From: Bacteroidota bacterium
Lineage (GTDB): Bacteria; Bacteroidota; Bacteroidia; Chitinophagales; Chitinophagaceae
Assembly: GCA_018267575.1 (NCBI GenBank)
Contig: JAFDYF010000072.1
Location: 1 to 59,560, forward strand
Direction: 5' to 3'
DNA: 59,560 nt
Each line of letters begins with the position of its first letter. Positions within the stretch are counted from its first letter, which is position 1. Below the pieces are notes generated by a model. It saw nothing but the letters and a program-made list of their open reading frames with translations, was not told where the DNA came from and ran no database searches. Below, piece by piece: positions 37,523 through 45,558 of this stretch. A program made the translations under genes and the position numbers.

Positions 37523-37891
37523 CTACCATTGGTGAAGGTATTTTCTGATTACAATATACCCCAAAACACATAGGGATAGTATGAGGATGATGGCGATATA
37601 GGTCCATGGATATTCCTTGATACGCTTTTTTAGACGCAGGTTTTGTTTTTTTTCTAATTGGATCTGAAGCTGGTTGTTCAACTGTTCAAGATATTGCTGC
37701 AGGCTTTTTTTGTCCTTAATTTTTTCCAAGCCTTCCATTGCGTCTGAAGCAATTTCATTGTCTGCCATCCATTTTTCCACTTCATGCTTTGCTTCGCCGG
37801 TGAGCTTGCCATTCAGGTAATCCAGTAGCTTCTGGTCGTCCATTCCATTATTGTTGTTATCGGGCAATATGTTCAGCAGATCTTGATTCAT
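37523..37891 (-). CDS. Small anti-sigma-factor-like membrane protein
   Basis: The 122-residue protein has a short N-terminal helical region with DYLNGKLTGEAKHEVEKWM (about residues 28-46), similar to the zinc-less anti-sigma/ASD-like starts of Bacteroidota regulators. A Lys/Gln-rich coiled-coil-like stretch follows, then one transmembrane segment (YIAIILILSLCVLGYIVI) and a short C-terminal tail. It begins two bases after the stop of the sigma-factor gene. The pairing suggests that it holds the sigma factor at the membrane until a signal arrives; it lacks a periplasmic sensor domain. Confidence 0.75.
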   Translation of the reverse strand: MNQDLLNILPDNNNNGMDDQKLLDYLNGKLTGEAKHEVEKWMADNEIASDAMEGLEKIKDKKSLQQYLEQLNNQLQIQLEKKQNLRLKKRIKEYPWTYIAIILILSLCVLGYIVIRKYLHQW

Positions 37892-37893
37892 TT

Positions 37894-38466
37894 TTATTGC
37901 GAAGCTTGATTCCGTTTTTTATCAACCAACAGTTTTAGGTTTCTTTTTCCATTCTGAATATAACTTTTTACCTGCATCAGGCTATATCCGGTTTGGTCGG
38001 CTACTTCCTGATAGGATTTTTTTTCAAGGTAAAACAAAGTTACACACTCTTTCTGCTCTTTGTTCAGTTCCTGCAGCGAATCGCTCATGTCCTGCAACAG
38101 TTTCTCGTTTTCCAAATGGTTGTTGGTCCGGATATCATCTTTTGATTCCATCAACTTTTCATTGATTTCCACCGTCCGTTTATTCTGATTTCGCAGGCGC
38201 ATCAAACAATGGTTGCGGGCAACCATATAGATCCAGGATTTAAAATAAGCTACTTCGTATTTGTGCAGTTCGGTGATCGATTTTAAAAAAACCTGTTGAA
38301 CGGAGTCCTTGGCTTCTTCCTCATTCTTTAAATATTTCATACAGACCCCGAACAACAAAAGGGTATAACGAGGTAAAAGGATGCCCAGCCATTTATTGTC
38401 ATGGCTTTTGTAGAAGTTATCCAGCAGTTCCTGATCGGTAATATGGCTGAATGCCTTGTTTTGCAC
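37894..38466 (-). CDS. ECF-type RNA polymerase sigma factor
   Basis: This is a 190-residue sigma-70-family factor. Region 2 is represented by FLKSITELHKYEVAYFKSWI and YMVARNHCLMRLRNQ, region 4 by LNKEQKECVTLFYLEKKSYQ and EVADQTGYSLMQVKSYIQNG. No ATG is available near the N-terminus, and the frame starts with GTG at 38466. A two-base gap to the anti-sigma-like gene indicates a two-gene operon. The regulon cannot be told from this window. Confidence 0.9.
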   Translation of the reverse strand: MQNKAFSHITDQELLDNFYKSHDNKWLGILLPRYTLLLFGVCMKYLKNEEEAKDSVQQVFLKSITELHKYEVAYFKSWIYMVARNHCLMRLRNQNKRTVEINEKLMESKDDIRTNNHLENEKLLQDMSDSLQELNKEQKECVTLFYLEKKSYQEVADQTGYSLMQVKSYIQNGKRNLKLLVDKKRNQASQ

Positions 38467-38605
38467 TAAGGAAATTTAGGGAATTTATGCTAGTAAGATG
38501 CAATCGCTTTAAAATTTCACAAATCCTTTTGCGATTAATTTTAAAAGCCAAAACCATCACCACATGTAAACTGAGTTGGATTGCCGTAAAATAACCGAGA
38601 GTTTT

Positions 38606-38977
38606 TTATTTTTCGAAGAAGAGCATCTTGCCAGCAATCAGCACCAACACTACAGCGAAGATTTTTTTAACAGCCGTATCTGAAAGACTTAATGAAATCT
38701 TGCTCCCAAAATAACCGCCAATCACAAATCCAATGAACAGGATGAGCACCACTTTTAGATCGATAAACCCTTGTTTGTAATAATTGATCGCCGCAAAAAT
38801 TCCAGCAGGTAATAGCAAAATGCCAAGCGAAGTGCCTTGTGCCTGATGCTGGCTAAATCCCAAAATAAAAACCAGTGCAGGTACAATGATGATGCCACCA
38901 CCTACTCCCACCAGACCACTTAATATTCCGGCAGCCAAGCCTACCATTACGACCAATAAAATAGTTTGTATTGACAT
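38606..38977 (-). CDS. Half-size TauE/SafE (TSUP) family permease
   Basis: TSUP proteins export or import sulfur-containing anions and typically have eight helices in two homologous halves (about 250 residues). This protein has only 123 residues with the single repeat signature GLVGVGGGIIIVPALVFILG near the N-terminus and four hydrophobic segments. The frame is intact with ATG and stop, so it seems a natural half-size form that would have to dimerise. No second half lies adjacent; the next gene is pyrophosphatase. Confidence 0.82.
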   Translation of the reverse strand: MSIQTILLVVMVGLAAGILSGLVGVGGGIIIVPALVFILGFSQHQAQGTSLGILLLPAGIFAAINYYKQGFIDLKVVLILFIGFVIGGYFGSKISLSLSDTAVKKIFAVVLVLIAGKMLFFEK

Positions 38978-39087
38978 AGTTTGAATTTAAAATTAATTAG
39001 TACTTGCTTTCCCTATCGGATAGGTTTTCTTGTACTTAAATGGTTTTGGGAACTTCATTCATTTTTGGGGCCAACACTAACAAGATC

Positions 39088-39636
39088 TTATTTTTTTGTC
39101 CCAAAACTTTCCTTATAAAAATTAATAGCATCTTGTATAATTTTGATGGCGGTAGTTTTGTCACCAAATTCTTCCACGACCACTGTTTTGTTTTCAAGGG
39201 TCTTGTACTCCTCAAAAAAATGCCTCATTTCGTCGAAAAAATGCTTGGGCAGTTCTTCAATGTTATTATAGTAGTTGATGCCAGGATCATTGGCTGCAAC
39301 GGCAATGATCTTATCGTCAGCATCGCCACCGTCCACCATCTGCATCACCCCAATTACTTTTGCTTCCACCAAGCACAGTGGTTGAATGCTGATAGTGGAA
39401 AGCACTAAGATATCCAGTGGGTCTTTATCGTCGCCATAAGTTTGAGGTATAAATCCATAATTGGCTGGGTAATAAAAAGAGGAATAGATAACGCGGTCAA
39501 GTTTGAGTAGGCCAGATGGCTTATCAATCTCATATTTGGCTCTCGAGCCCTGCGGTATTTCGATGATGGCATTTACGGTGCGGGGTGCATGGTCTCCAAA
39601 TGATACGCCGTGCCAGGGATGTGATACAGTAAGCAT
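39088..39636 (-). CDS. ppa: Inorganic pyrophosphatase (class I)
   Basis: It hydrolyses pyrophosphate to two phosphates. From ATG 39636 the protein has 182 residues; a GTG at 39651 would add five. Motifs include [37 protein letters not shown] and the metal-binding [19 protein letters not shown]. Class I enzymes of this type are potently inhibited by fluoride. That makes its position 68-83 bases downstream of the crcB-DUF190 genes on the same strand suggestive. Identification is secure; operon membership is inference. Confidence 0.95.
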   Translation of the reverse strand: MLTVSHPWHGVSFGDHAPRTVNAIIEIPQGSRAKYEIDKPSGLLKLDRVIYSSFYYPANYGFIPQTYGDDKDPLDILVLSTISIQPLCLVEAKVIGVMQMVDGGDADDKIIAVAANDPGINYYNNIEELPKHFFDEMRHFFEEYKTLENKTVVVEEFGDKTTAIKIIQDAINFYKESFGTKK

Positions 39637-39719
39637 ATTAAAAATTTGCACAAACCTACTCGAAAACCTTGATTAGTCAAAGAAAAGGGAATATTAAGGA
39701 ATGGCGTTCAACCTGTCGG

Positions 39720-40067
39720 CTACCTGTTTTTATGACCATAAAAAATAACAGTCAGGTTTTCCACAGTCATCAGCCCGCCCCGCCCACATTGGTCAATGAG
39801 GGCTTGCACCATGGGAACCAGTTGATTGATTTTTTCTTCCTCATCCACAATTTCCACTACTATCGGTAAGTCTTCCGAAATATCGATGAGCTTTGCCGTG
39901 TGTAAAATGCTGCTAGCCCCATAACCCATGATGCCACGAAGCACCGTAGCACCTGCTGTACCTTGTTTGCGGGCTGTTTGTACAATGGCCTCATATAATA
40001 GCTGGTGACCTATTTTGTCAATTTCCCCAACAAAAACCCTCAATAGTTTTGCTTGGCCTGGTTGCAT
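39720..40067 (-). CDS. DUF190 family protein, CrcB-associated
   Basis: The 115-residue protein matches the DUF190 family: an N-terminal LLRVFVGEIDKIGHQLLYEA, then GTAGATVLRGIMGYGASS and a C-terminal ferredoxin-like half with DLPIVVEIVDEEEKI. DUF190 genes are repeatedly found beside or fused to crcB and have been suspected to act in fluoride or signal-nucleotide response. It starts one base after the crcB stop, so the two are almost certainly co-translated. Confidence 0.9.
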   Translation of the reverse strand: MQPGQAKLLRVFVGEIDKIGHQLLYEAIVQTARKQGTAGATVLRGIMGYGASSILHTAKLIDISEDLPIVVEIVDEEEKINQLVPMVQALIDQCGRGGLMTVENLTVIFYGHKNR

Positions 40068-40068
40068 G

Positions 40069-40449
40069 TCAAATTATTTTTAATAATGCGATGCCGATAA
40101 AAGTGGCTGCAATGCCCAGTACAACACTCAATGTAACGTATAATGAAAAATACAAAAAGTCGCCCGACTTTAATAATGCCACCCCTTCATTCGCAAAAGA
40201 TGAAAAAGTAGTAAAGCCACCACATATACCGGTAATGAGAAAAATGCGCATTTCCGGGCTCAGGATATTTCCTTTTTCTGCAATTCCAAAAAACACCCCA
40301 ATCAAAAAACAGCCAACAATATTTACAACAAAAGTGGGAAAGGGGAAAGGATGGGGATACCACTCGTATAGATATTTCTGGCACAGAAAACGAGCAATGC
40401 TGCCCAATCCGCCCCCAAGCCCCACAACCAGTATATTCTTAATCATCAT
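40069..40449 (-). CDS. crcB: Fluoride channel CrcB/Fluc
   Basis: CrcB (Fluc) proteins are small dimeric channels that let fluoride leave the cell. The 126-residue protein has the expected four helices and the motifs GLGGGLGSIARFLCQKY, FVNIVGCFLIGVFFG and TGICGGFTTFSSFANEG. Its ATG overlaps the stop of the upstream lipoprotein gene by four bases (ATGA), and DUF190 follows immediately. I looked for a fluoride riboswitch upstream of the lipoprotein gene and did not see one. Confidence 0.95.
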   Translation of the reverse strand: MMIKNILVVGLGGGLGSIARFLCQKYLYEWYPHPFPFPTFVVNIVGCFLIGVFFGIAEKGNILSPEMRIFLITGICGGFTTFSSFANEGVALLKSGDFLYFSLYVTLSVVLGIAATFIGIALLKII

Positions 40450-40847
40450 TTTTGGGTATTCATGAACTCTTTTAGGTCAACGACCCATTGACCATTTATA
40501 CGCAACACCTTGACGGAAGTAGTGTCCTTTTTATAACTATTGAAATATTTATAGTCCGTGAGGGAATCGTTTTCCGGCTTCACTTCCAGCACAATGATAT
40601 CCGCATTTTTATATTTTGCTTTTTCCTCTGGCGAAAGCTGGTCGTAGCCTGTTTTCCATTTTTGTAGTAAAAAATTATTGGTCGAGTCGGGCAGCATATA
40701 AAAACTGGCTTTATCATAGTTGCCGTCCAAGGAGGCCCTGATAAATTCTCTTCCTGCATCCTGTGCATCTTCTGCTTTTTTGTATGAGCTACTGTTGCAT
40801 GCAGCCAACAAACAGAGTAGTGAAATAGCTATATTGATTTTTTTCAT
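40446..40847 (-). CDS. Predicted lipoprotein of unknown function, coupled to crcB
   Basis: From ATG 40847 the protein has 133 residues; an in-frame TTG at 40868 would add seven. The N-terminus MKKINIAISLLCLLAAC is a lipoprotein signal (LLAAC). The mature domain begins with a helix (AGREFIRASLDGNYDKASFY) and ends in a beta-strand-rich part with TTSVKVLRINGQWVVDLKEF. This pattern resembles the NTF2-like DUF4878 family. The stop overlaps the crcB start (ATGA), which implies shared translation. Why an envelope lipoprotein should be coupled to a fluoride channel is unknown. Confidence 0.72.
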   Translation of the reverse strand: MKKINIAISLLCLLAACNSSSYKKAEDAQDAGREFIRASLDGNYDKASFYMLPDSTNNFLLQKWKTGYDQLSPEEKAKYKNADIIVLEVKPENDSLTDYKYFNSYKKDTTSVKVLRINGQWVVDLKEFMNTQK

Positions 40848-40860
40848 AACCCCACAAATA

Positions 40861-40894
40861 TAAAACAAAAAAGCCTGTGGGAAATTCCACAGGC
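40861..40894 (-). terminator. Rho-independent terminator of phoH
   Basis: A perfect 8-bp stem GCCTGTGG/CCACAGGC with a six-base loop (40873-40894) is followed on the minus strand by TTTTTTGTTTTA. It lies about 30 bases past the phoH stop and separates phoH from the lipoprotein-crcB unit. The terminator tract overlaps the TTG of the longer lipoprotein frame, which favours the ATG start for that gene. Confidence 0.88.
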
Positions 40895-40925
40895 GCCGGA
40901 CAGTGTCTTGTCAAAGGGAAATAGA

Positions 40926-41903
40926 TCATTTCTCAATAGCTCCGGATTCAATGACTTTGTCTTTTTCGTAAGCCCTGATGATGGCTTTTACCAATCGGTG
41001 TCGTACTACATCTTCCTCGTCCAGTTCGATATGAGCAATACCATCAATGTTTTTTAAAATGTTAACTGCTTTGTATAAACCACTTCTTTGGTTTTTCGGA
41101 AGATCGATCTGTGTAAGATCACCGGTAATAATGGCCTTGGCGTTGGCCCCGATACGGGTCAGGAACATCTTTAGCTGTAGATCGGTTGAATTCTGCGCTT
41201 CATCCAAAATGATAAATGCATTGTCCAAAGTTCGTCCACGCATATAAGCCAGTGGCGCAATTTCAATCACACGGGTCGTCATATAATAACCCAGCTTATC
41301 GGCAGGTATCATATCATCCAATGCATCGTATAAAGGGCGCAGATAGGGATCGATTTTCTCCTTTAGGTCTCCAGGCAAAAATCCCAAACTCTCACCGGCT
41401 TCCACCGCAGGTCGGGTAAGAATGATTTTCTTGACCAACTTATTTTTGAGTGCCCTTACGGCCAATGCCACCGCTGTATAGGTTTTACCCGTACCAGCAG
41501 GCCCTACCGCAAACAGGATATCATTTTTATCCGTAGCGCTGACCATCTTTTTTTGGTTGGCCGTCCTCGCTCTTACCGTTTTTCCATTCGGGCCAAAAAC
41601 CAATATATCATTGGGGTGCTTATCAACAAAATGATCAACGGTTTCAGTATCATCCCCGCCCAAAATCTGGTCGAAATAGTTTTCGCTCACGTGTCCGGTC
41701 CGTTCAAGATATTGGATCAGCAAATCGATTTTCTCTTTTGCGGATTCAATCTGTTCAGGAGCACCACTTAATTTTATCTGTGTGCCACGCGAAAGGATTT
41801 TAAGGAGCGGAAATTTCTTTTTTAAAATATCTAATTTGCCATTGTTAACACCGAAGAATTCAATTGGGTTAACGGTTTCAAGGTTGATGATGGTTTCAGT
41901 CAA
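40926..41903 (-). CDS. phoH: PhoH-family ATPase
   Basis: PhoH-like proteins are ATPases linked to RNA metabolism and stress. The 325-residue protein has an N-terminal KH-like RNA-binding region (about residues 20-65). The ATPase core follows with Walker A GPAGTGKT (134-141), Walker B-like AFIILDEAQNST and ITGDLTQIDLP. The only suitable start is TTG at 41903, giving MTETIINLETVNPIEFFG; no nearby ATG keeps that conserved beginning. It is followed by a strong terminator, so it is transcribed alone. Confidence 0.9.
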   Translation of the reverse strand: MTETIINLETVNPIEFFGVNNGKLDILKKKFPLLKILSRGTQIKLSGAPEQIESAKEKIDLLIQYLERTGHVSENYFDQILGGDDTETVDHFVDKHPNDILVFGPNGKTVRARTANQKKMVSATDKNDILFAVGPAGTGKTYTAVALAVRALKNKLVKKIILTRPAVEAGESLGFLPGDLKEKIDPYLRPLYDALDDMIPADKLGYYMTTRVIEIAPLAYMRGRTLDNAFIILDEAQNSTDLQLKMFLTRIGANAKAIITGDLTQIDLPKNQRSGLYKAVNILKNIDGIAHIELDEEDVVRHRLVKAIIRAYEKDKVIESGAIEK

Positions 41904-42273
41904 TTCAATCTATTTAAGGTTCAAAATGATGGTACCGATTGTTTTTCTGTTTTGCCCGTGCTTTCTCAAATTTAATGATTTATGATTGGAATCCTTGCTT
42001 TTTACTTATCAACAGATGTGGATATTCATGTATTAATAACATTATAATAATAGGAATTGTTTGACTATTACAAAATAACAAAAACGGTTTGTGTGTCGCG
42101 TATGAATACATCGGAGAGCTTGATTATGAACACTAAGTTTTGAAGTAAAAAGAATCAAGTTATTGTTAGTAGCAAATTATTCTAGCTAATGATAAAATGG
42201 CTTTTGATATAGCTAGCATGCCATTGGTAAGAACTGAAAATATGTTGTTTTGGAAAAATATCGAATGCTTCTA
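41904..42273. other. 370-base AT-rich spacer between phoH and the YCF48-like gene
   Basis: The minus strand at 41967-41974 reads TAAATTTG, a match to the -7 consensus TAnnTTTG that could serve phoH with a leader of about 60 bases. The rest is AT-rich without open frames, hairpins or repeats that I can support. Confidence 0.4.
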
Positions 42274-43290
42274 TTATAAAACGAGTTTTGCAACGCGGCC
42301 ATTAGTGCCTGCTAAATAGACACTCTTTCCTTTTTTTGCCTTTCTGCAAACATGAAAACTTTGTTTTGAAATAGACTGCCAATGCATTCCTCCATCCTCG
42401 CTTATATCCACACCACTGGTGCCAGCACAAATCAGTTTGTTTTTATTGATAAACTCTACGCAGGAACGATAACCCTGTGGCGGGTCAATGGGAGTTTGCC
42501 AATGCAGACCGCCATCCACAGTGATGGCGCAATTCTGTAAGCTAGAAGTATCATTGCTAAAATCCCCACCCACAACTACTATATGTTTTCCGCCCTTTAG
42601 TTTTTTATTATCGCTGATGGCTACCGAATTGGCGCCGGTAGTTTCCCGACCACTTACAATAGGTAAATCAATTGCCTTATCGCGGATAAAAATGCGGGAG
42701 CGAAGACCCCCACTTACAAAACAAGCTTCATCCCGATCTAGTTTTTTTACATTGGTTCCACTGGATGCAAAACAAGCTTCCCCCTTATCGGCAGCAGGCA
42801 GTTTGTCAAATGGTATTTTTTGCCAATGGTTACCCGCATCAAATGTGCGGGCGATAAAAAATTTTCCATCGATAGGGTCGCCCAACACGATGCCACTATC
42901 CCGGTTCCAAAAATCCATGGCATCCAAAAACATGCCTTGTGTTGAATCTTCAAAAACCGTTTTCCAAGTATTTCCACTATCGATGGTTTTTAAAATATAG
43001 GCAGGTCTATCTACGGCCATAATGATGGCGGTCTTGGCATCAAAGGCTTCAATATCCCTGAAATCTGCTTTCTCAAAATTCTTGACAATGATCCATTGCC
43101 AAGTTTTTCCACCATCCACCGTTTTTCCTACCGTGCCATGGCTACCACTTACCCAAAATACTTTATCGCTCACCACACTCAAGCCTCGGATAGAAATATG
43201 GGTGCCGCTGGTCAGCAGTTCTAATTTTTGCGCTTTCAAAATAGAAGCACAAAAAATGACGATGACGGAAAAAATGATTTTGAGTTTCAT
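42274..43290 (-). CDS. Secreted YCF48/BNR-repeat beta-propeller protein
   Basis: The 338-residue protein has a signal peptide ending LKAQ (about residue 20). At least five Asp-box-like repeats follow: VDGGKTWQWI, DSGNTWKTV, DAGNHWQKI, VDGGLHWQTP and EDGGMHWQSI. Such six- or seven-bladed propellers include the photosystem II assembly factor YCF48/Hcf136. In non-photosynthetic Bacteroidota the same fold is common in secreted oxidoreductase-labelled proteins of unknown role. The segments GEACFASSG and DEACFVSGG form a short internal repeat. It ends a run of minus-strand genes, 28 bases after the methyltransferase gene. Confidence 0.82.
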   Translation of the reverse strand: MKLKIIFSVIVIFCASILKAQKLELLTSGTHISIRGLSVVSDKVFWVSGSHGTVGKTVDGGKTWQWIIVKNFEKADFRDIEAFDAKTAIIMAVDRPAYILKTIDSGNTWKTVFEDSTQGMFLDAMDFWNRDSGIVLGDPIDGKFFIARTFDAGNHWQKIPFDKLPAADKGEACFASSGTNVKKLDRDEACFVSGGLRSRIFIRDKAIDLPIVSGRETTGANSVAISDNKKLKGGKHIVVVGGDFSNDTSSLQNCAITVDGGLHWQTPIDPPQGYRSCVEFINKNKLICAGTSGVDISEDGGMHWQSISKQSFHVCRKAKKGKSVYLAGTNGRVAKLVL

Positions 43291-43318
43291 GTGCAGAGAG
43301 CAAGTGATTTTGCTTGAT

Positions 43319-44131
43319 CTATTTTTTATTAGCTTCCACTATCCATGCCTGCATGGATGCTTTTAATGGACGATCTCCAAATTGAGAACCGATCTGTTTT
43401 TCAACATCGTTCCTGATTGTATCAAAAAGCGAAGGATTTTTTTCAAGTATGAAACGTTGCATAGGGTTCCCTTCCACCATACCGATGGCCGCATCTTTGG
43501 CAGAAGGACTAACAGCTTCCTTTTTTAGCAACTCGATTTTGATATCAGAAAAACCAGCACTCCTTACTAAAGCATCCAATTCTTTAGTATCAAATAATGA
43601 AAATGGGATATGATAAAAAATAGGTGGAGTTTCAGGAAAATAACCTGAAACAATATTGTTAGCCATATCAAAAAGATGATTATTTGCTAGACTGTCCCAA
43701 GTACTAAAAATAATGGTTCCACCTTTTTTAAGAACACGAAAGGCCTCCGCAAAAGCTTTTGCTTTATCGGGCACAAACATAAAACCAAACTGACAGACCA
43801 CGACATCGAAGTTCCCGTCCTGAAAAGGCAGATCTTGCGCATCGGCCAGGCCCCATTCTATTTTTTGTCCATGATTTTTGTTCTTGGCCACATCCAGCAT
43901 ATCGGCATTGAAGTCAGTTGCAAAAACTTGTACTGATGAAGGAAGTGAACTTCGCAAATGTTTGGTTACCCTTCCCGTGCCACAGGCAAGCTCCAATATG
44001 GATGCTTGCTTGTAGCCTATATGTATCCGTGAAGCTATATCCACTGCATAAGGCTCAAAAAGCATCGGGCCTAGATAGGTATCATATTTTTCAGGGATAT
44101 TTCCGCTGAAAGCGATGGCTGTGTTATTCAT
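43319..44131 (-). CDS. Class I SAM-dependent methyltransferase
   Basis: The 270-residue protein has the nucleotide-binding motif SILELACGTGRVTKHL (motif I), an acidic residue after FATDFN (motif II), WGLADAQDLPFQDGNFDVVV (motif III region) and FRVLKKGGTIIFSTWD (motif post III). This is the UbiE/SmtA-like small-molecule methyltransferase pattern. Nothing in the neighbourhood defines the substrate. It lies between the YCF48-like gene and the Gfo/Idh/MocA gene, with gaps of 28 and 22 bases, so the three may be one transcript. Confidence 0.88.
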   Translation of the reverse strand: MNNTAIAFSGNIPEKYDTYLGPMLFEPYAVDIASRIHIGYKQASILELACGTGRVTKHLRSSLPSSVQVFATDFNADMLDVAKNKNHGQKIEWGLADAQDLPFQDGNFDVVVCQFGFMFVPDKAKAFAEAFRVLKKGGTIIFSTWDSLANNHLFDMANNIVSGYFPETPPIFYHIPFSLFDTKELDALVRSAGFSDIKIELLKKEAVSPSAKDAAIGMVEGNPMQRFILEKNPSLFDTIRNDVEKQIGSQFGDRPLKASMQAWIVEANKK

Positions 44132-44153
44132 TAAGTATATGTTGGTTTATATC

Positions 44154-45347
44154 TCAGCCTAAAACTTGCTCACTGATCTTGCCTGTTTTCTTATTCTTCA
44201 ATATCAGTTTTTTTGCACCAAAATGGGTCATTTCTTCTTTTATCAAATAGTGGTCTTTATCAAATTCTACCAAATGGCTTTCTTTACTCAATCCTTCCTG
44301 ACCTCTCCAGATGTCGAGTTTAACGGGCTCCCAAAGTTTTGATTTGGCCGAACGATAGGCTGCATCCAACACCGCGTTCACCACATAGCCATCATAAAAA
44401 GTTTCTTTGGGTGCAATCCCTTTTTCCATTGCATTGAACATATCGGTAAACATATGGTTGTAGCCAAGATCGTTCACCTCATCGCCTACCGGGAAAAGCC
44501 AACCCGTATTGCTTTCTGCTTTTTCGGAAACATAATCTGCACCCTTTCCTGTCGTAAACATTTCCAGACCCGTGCGCAAAAAATTATTGATCCAGATGGT
44601 GCCTTCGGTACCCATCACTTCATCCCGAAGGTCTAAACCGCCACGGAAAGTCCAACTGACTTCAAACTGACCGATGGCTCCATTTTCATATTTCACCAAA
44701 CCGATTGCATGATCTTCCGCATCAATGGGTTTTACTTGCGTATCGGCCCAGCACATCACTTCCATGGGTTTGATATCTTTTCCAATAAAACTCCGGCCAA
44801 TCTCTACACAATGGCAACCCAGATCCAATATACAGCCACCACCCGCTTGCTCTAAATCCCAGAACCAATCACTATGTGGGCCGGGATGTGTTTCCCTTGA
44901 TTTTGACCAGAGGATCCTGCCCAACGCACCGCTTTTCACACTCTCATAGGCCTTCAGAAATTTGGGGGTATATACCAGGTCTTCCAGATAGCCATTGAAA
45001 ATTCCAGCAGCTTCCACGGCTTGCAACATACGCTTTGCTTCCTCTGCATTCCTGCCCAAGGGTTTGGTGGTGATCACTGCTTTTTTGTGTTTGCAGCAGA
45101 GCATGACGGCGGCTTCGTGCAAGTTGTTGGGGAGCGAGATGCAGACCACATCCACTTTTGGATGGGCGATGGCTTCCTCCATATTGGTGGTCCAATGTTC
45201 GCAACCATAATCGGCGGCAAATTTTTTGGCACTTTCCTCTCGGCGAGAATAGATACTAATGACTTTGTCCTTGCTCCTTTGTCCATGTAAGGCGTCAGCA
45301 TAAAATCTTCCGATAAATCCTGACCCGAGCATTGCAATATTTTTCAT
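44154..45347 (-). CDS. Gfo/Idh/MocA-family oxidoreductase
   Basis: Members are NAD(P)-dependent sugar or inositol dehydrogenases. The 397-residue protein opens with a Rossmann motif MLGSGFIGRFYADAL, followed by VVCISLPNNLHEAAVM and the pyridine-nucleotide/catalytic loop TTKPLGRNAEEA. Here TKP replaces the usual EKP. HCVEIGRSF is in the place of the catalytic His region of the C-terminal domain. The upstream gene on the same strand encodes an NHS-type permease (211 bases away). Such pairs in Bacteroidota often belong to uptake and conversion of inositol-like or sugar compounds. Confidence 0.88.
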   Translation of the reverse strand: MKNIAMLGSGFIGRFYADALHGQRSKDKVISIYSRREESAKKFAADYGCEHWTTNMEEAIAHPKVDVVCISLPNNLHEAAVMLCCKHKKAVITTKPLGRNAEEAKRMLQAVEAAGIFNGYLEDLVYTPKFLKAYESVKSGALGRILWSKSRETHPGPHSDWFWDLEQAGGGCILDLGCHCVEIGRSFIGKDIKPMEVMCWADTQVKPIDAEDHAIGLVKYENGAIGQFEVSWTFRGGLDLRDEVMGTEGTIWINNFLRTGLEMFTTGKGADYVSEKAESNTGWLFPVGDEVNDLGYNHMFTDMFNAMEKGIAPKETFYDGYVVNAVLDAAYRSAKSKLWEPVKLDIWRGQEGLSKESHLVEFDKDHYLIKEEMTHFGAKKLILKNKKTGKISEQVLG

Positions 45348-45411
45348 GAGCTTTATTTTTTGTCAATTTATTTTTATTGGTCAACATTTGTTCGCTCTTC
45401 ATCATCCTTGT

Positions 45412-45457
45412 AGCTTGTCCCGATAATTAGCGGGATCGCACTCTTCAACGGTTGAAT
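45412..45457 (+). repeat. Dispersed hairpin repeat, copy 2
   Basis: The core TCCCG/CGGGA stem is followed by TCGCACTCTTCAACGGTTG. The first 30 bases match 13621-13650 at 26 of 30 positions, and the last 22 match the reverse complement of 18208-18229 at 20 of 22. It sits in the 211-base gap upstream of the oxidoreductase gene, where it might affect transcript ends. Confidence 0.62.
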
Positions 45458-45558
45458 TACTATTGTCCTTTAGTTTTATTATTTATTTTGCCAAATAATC
45501 CTGCGTTTTTTTTCAATTTACAAAAAAATCAATTATTGTAGCCTGTAAGCAAAGGCCA

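Noticed and set aside
40848..40925. Fluoride riboswitch upstream of the lipoprotein-crcB unit
   Set aside because: The short interval is occupied by the phoH terminator hairpin and shows none of the conserved elements of the crcB motif that I could recognise.
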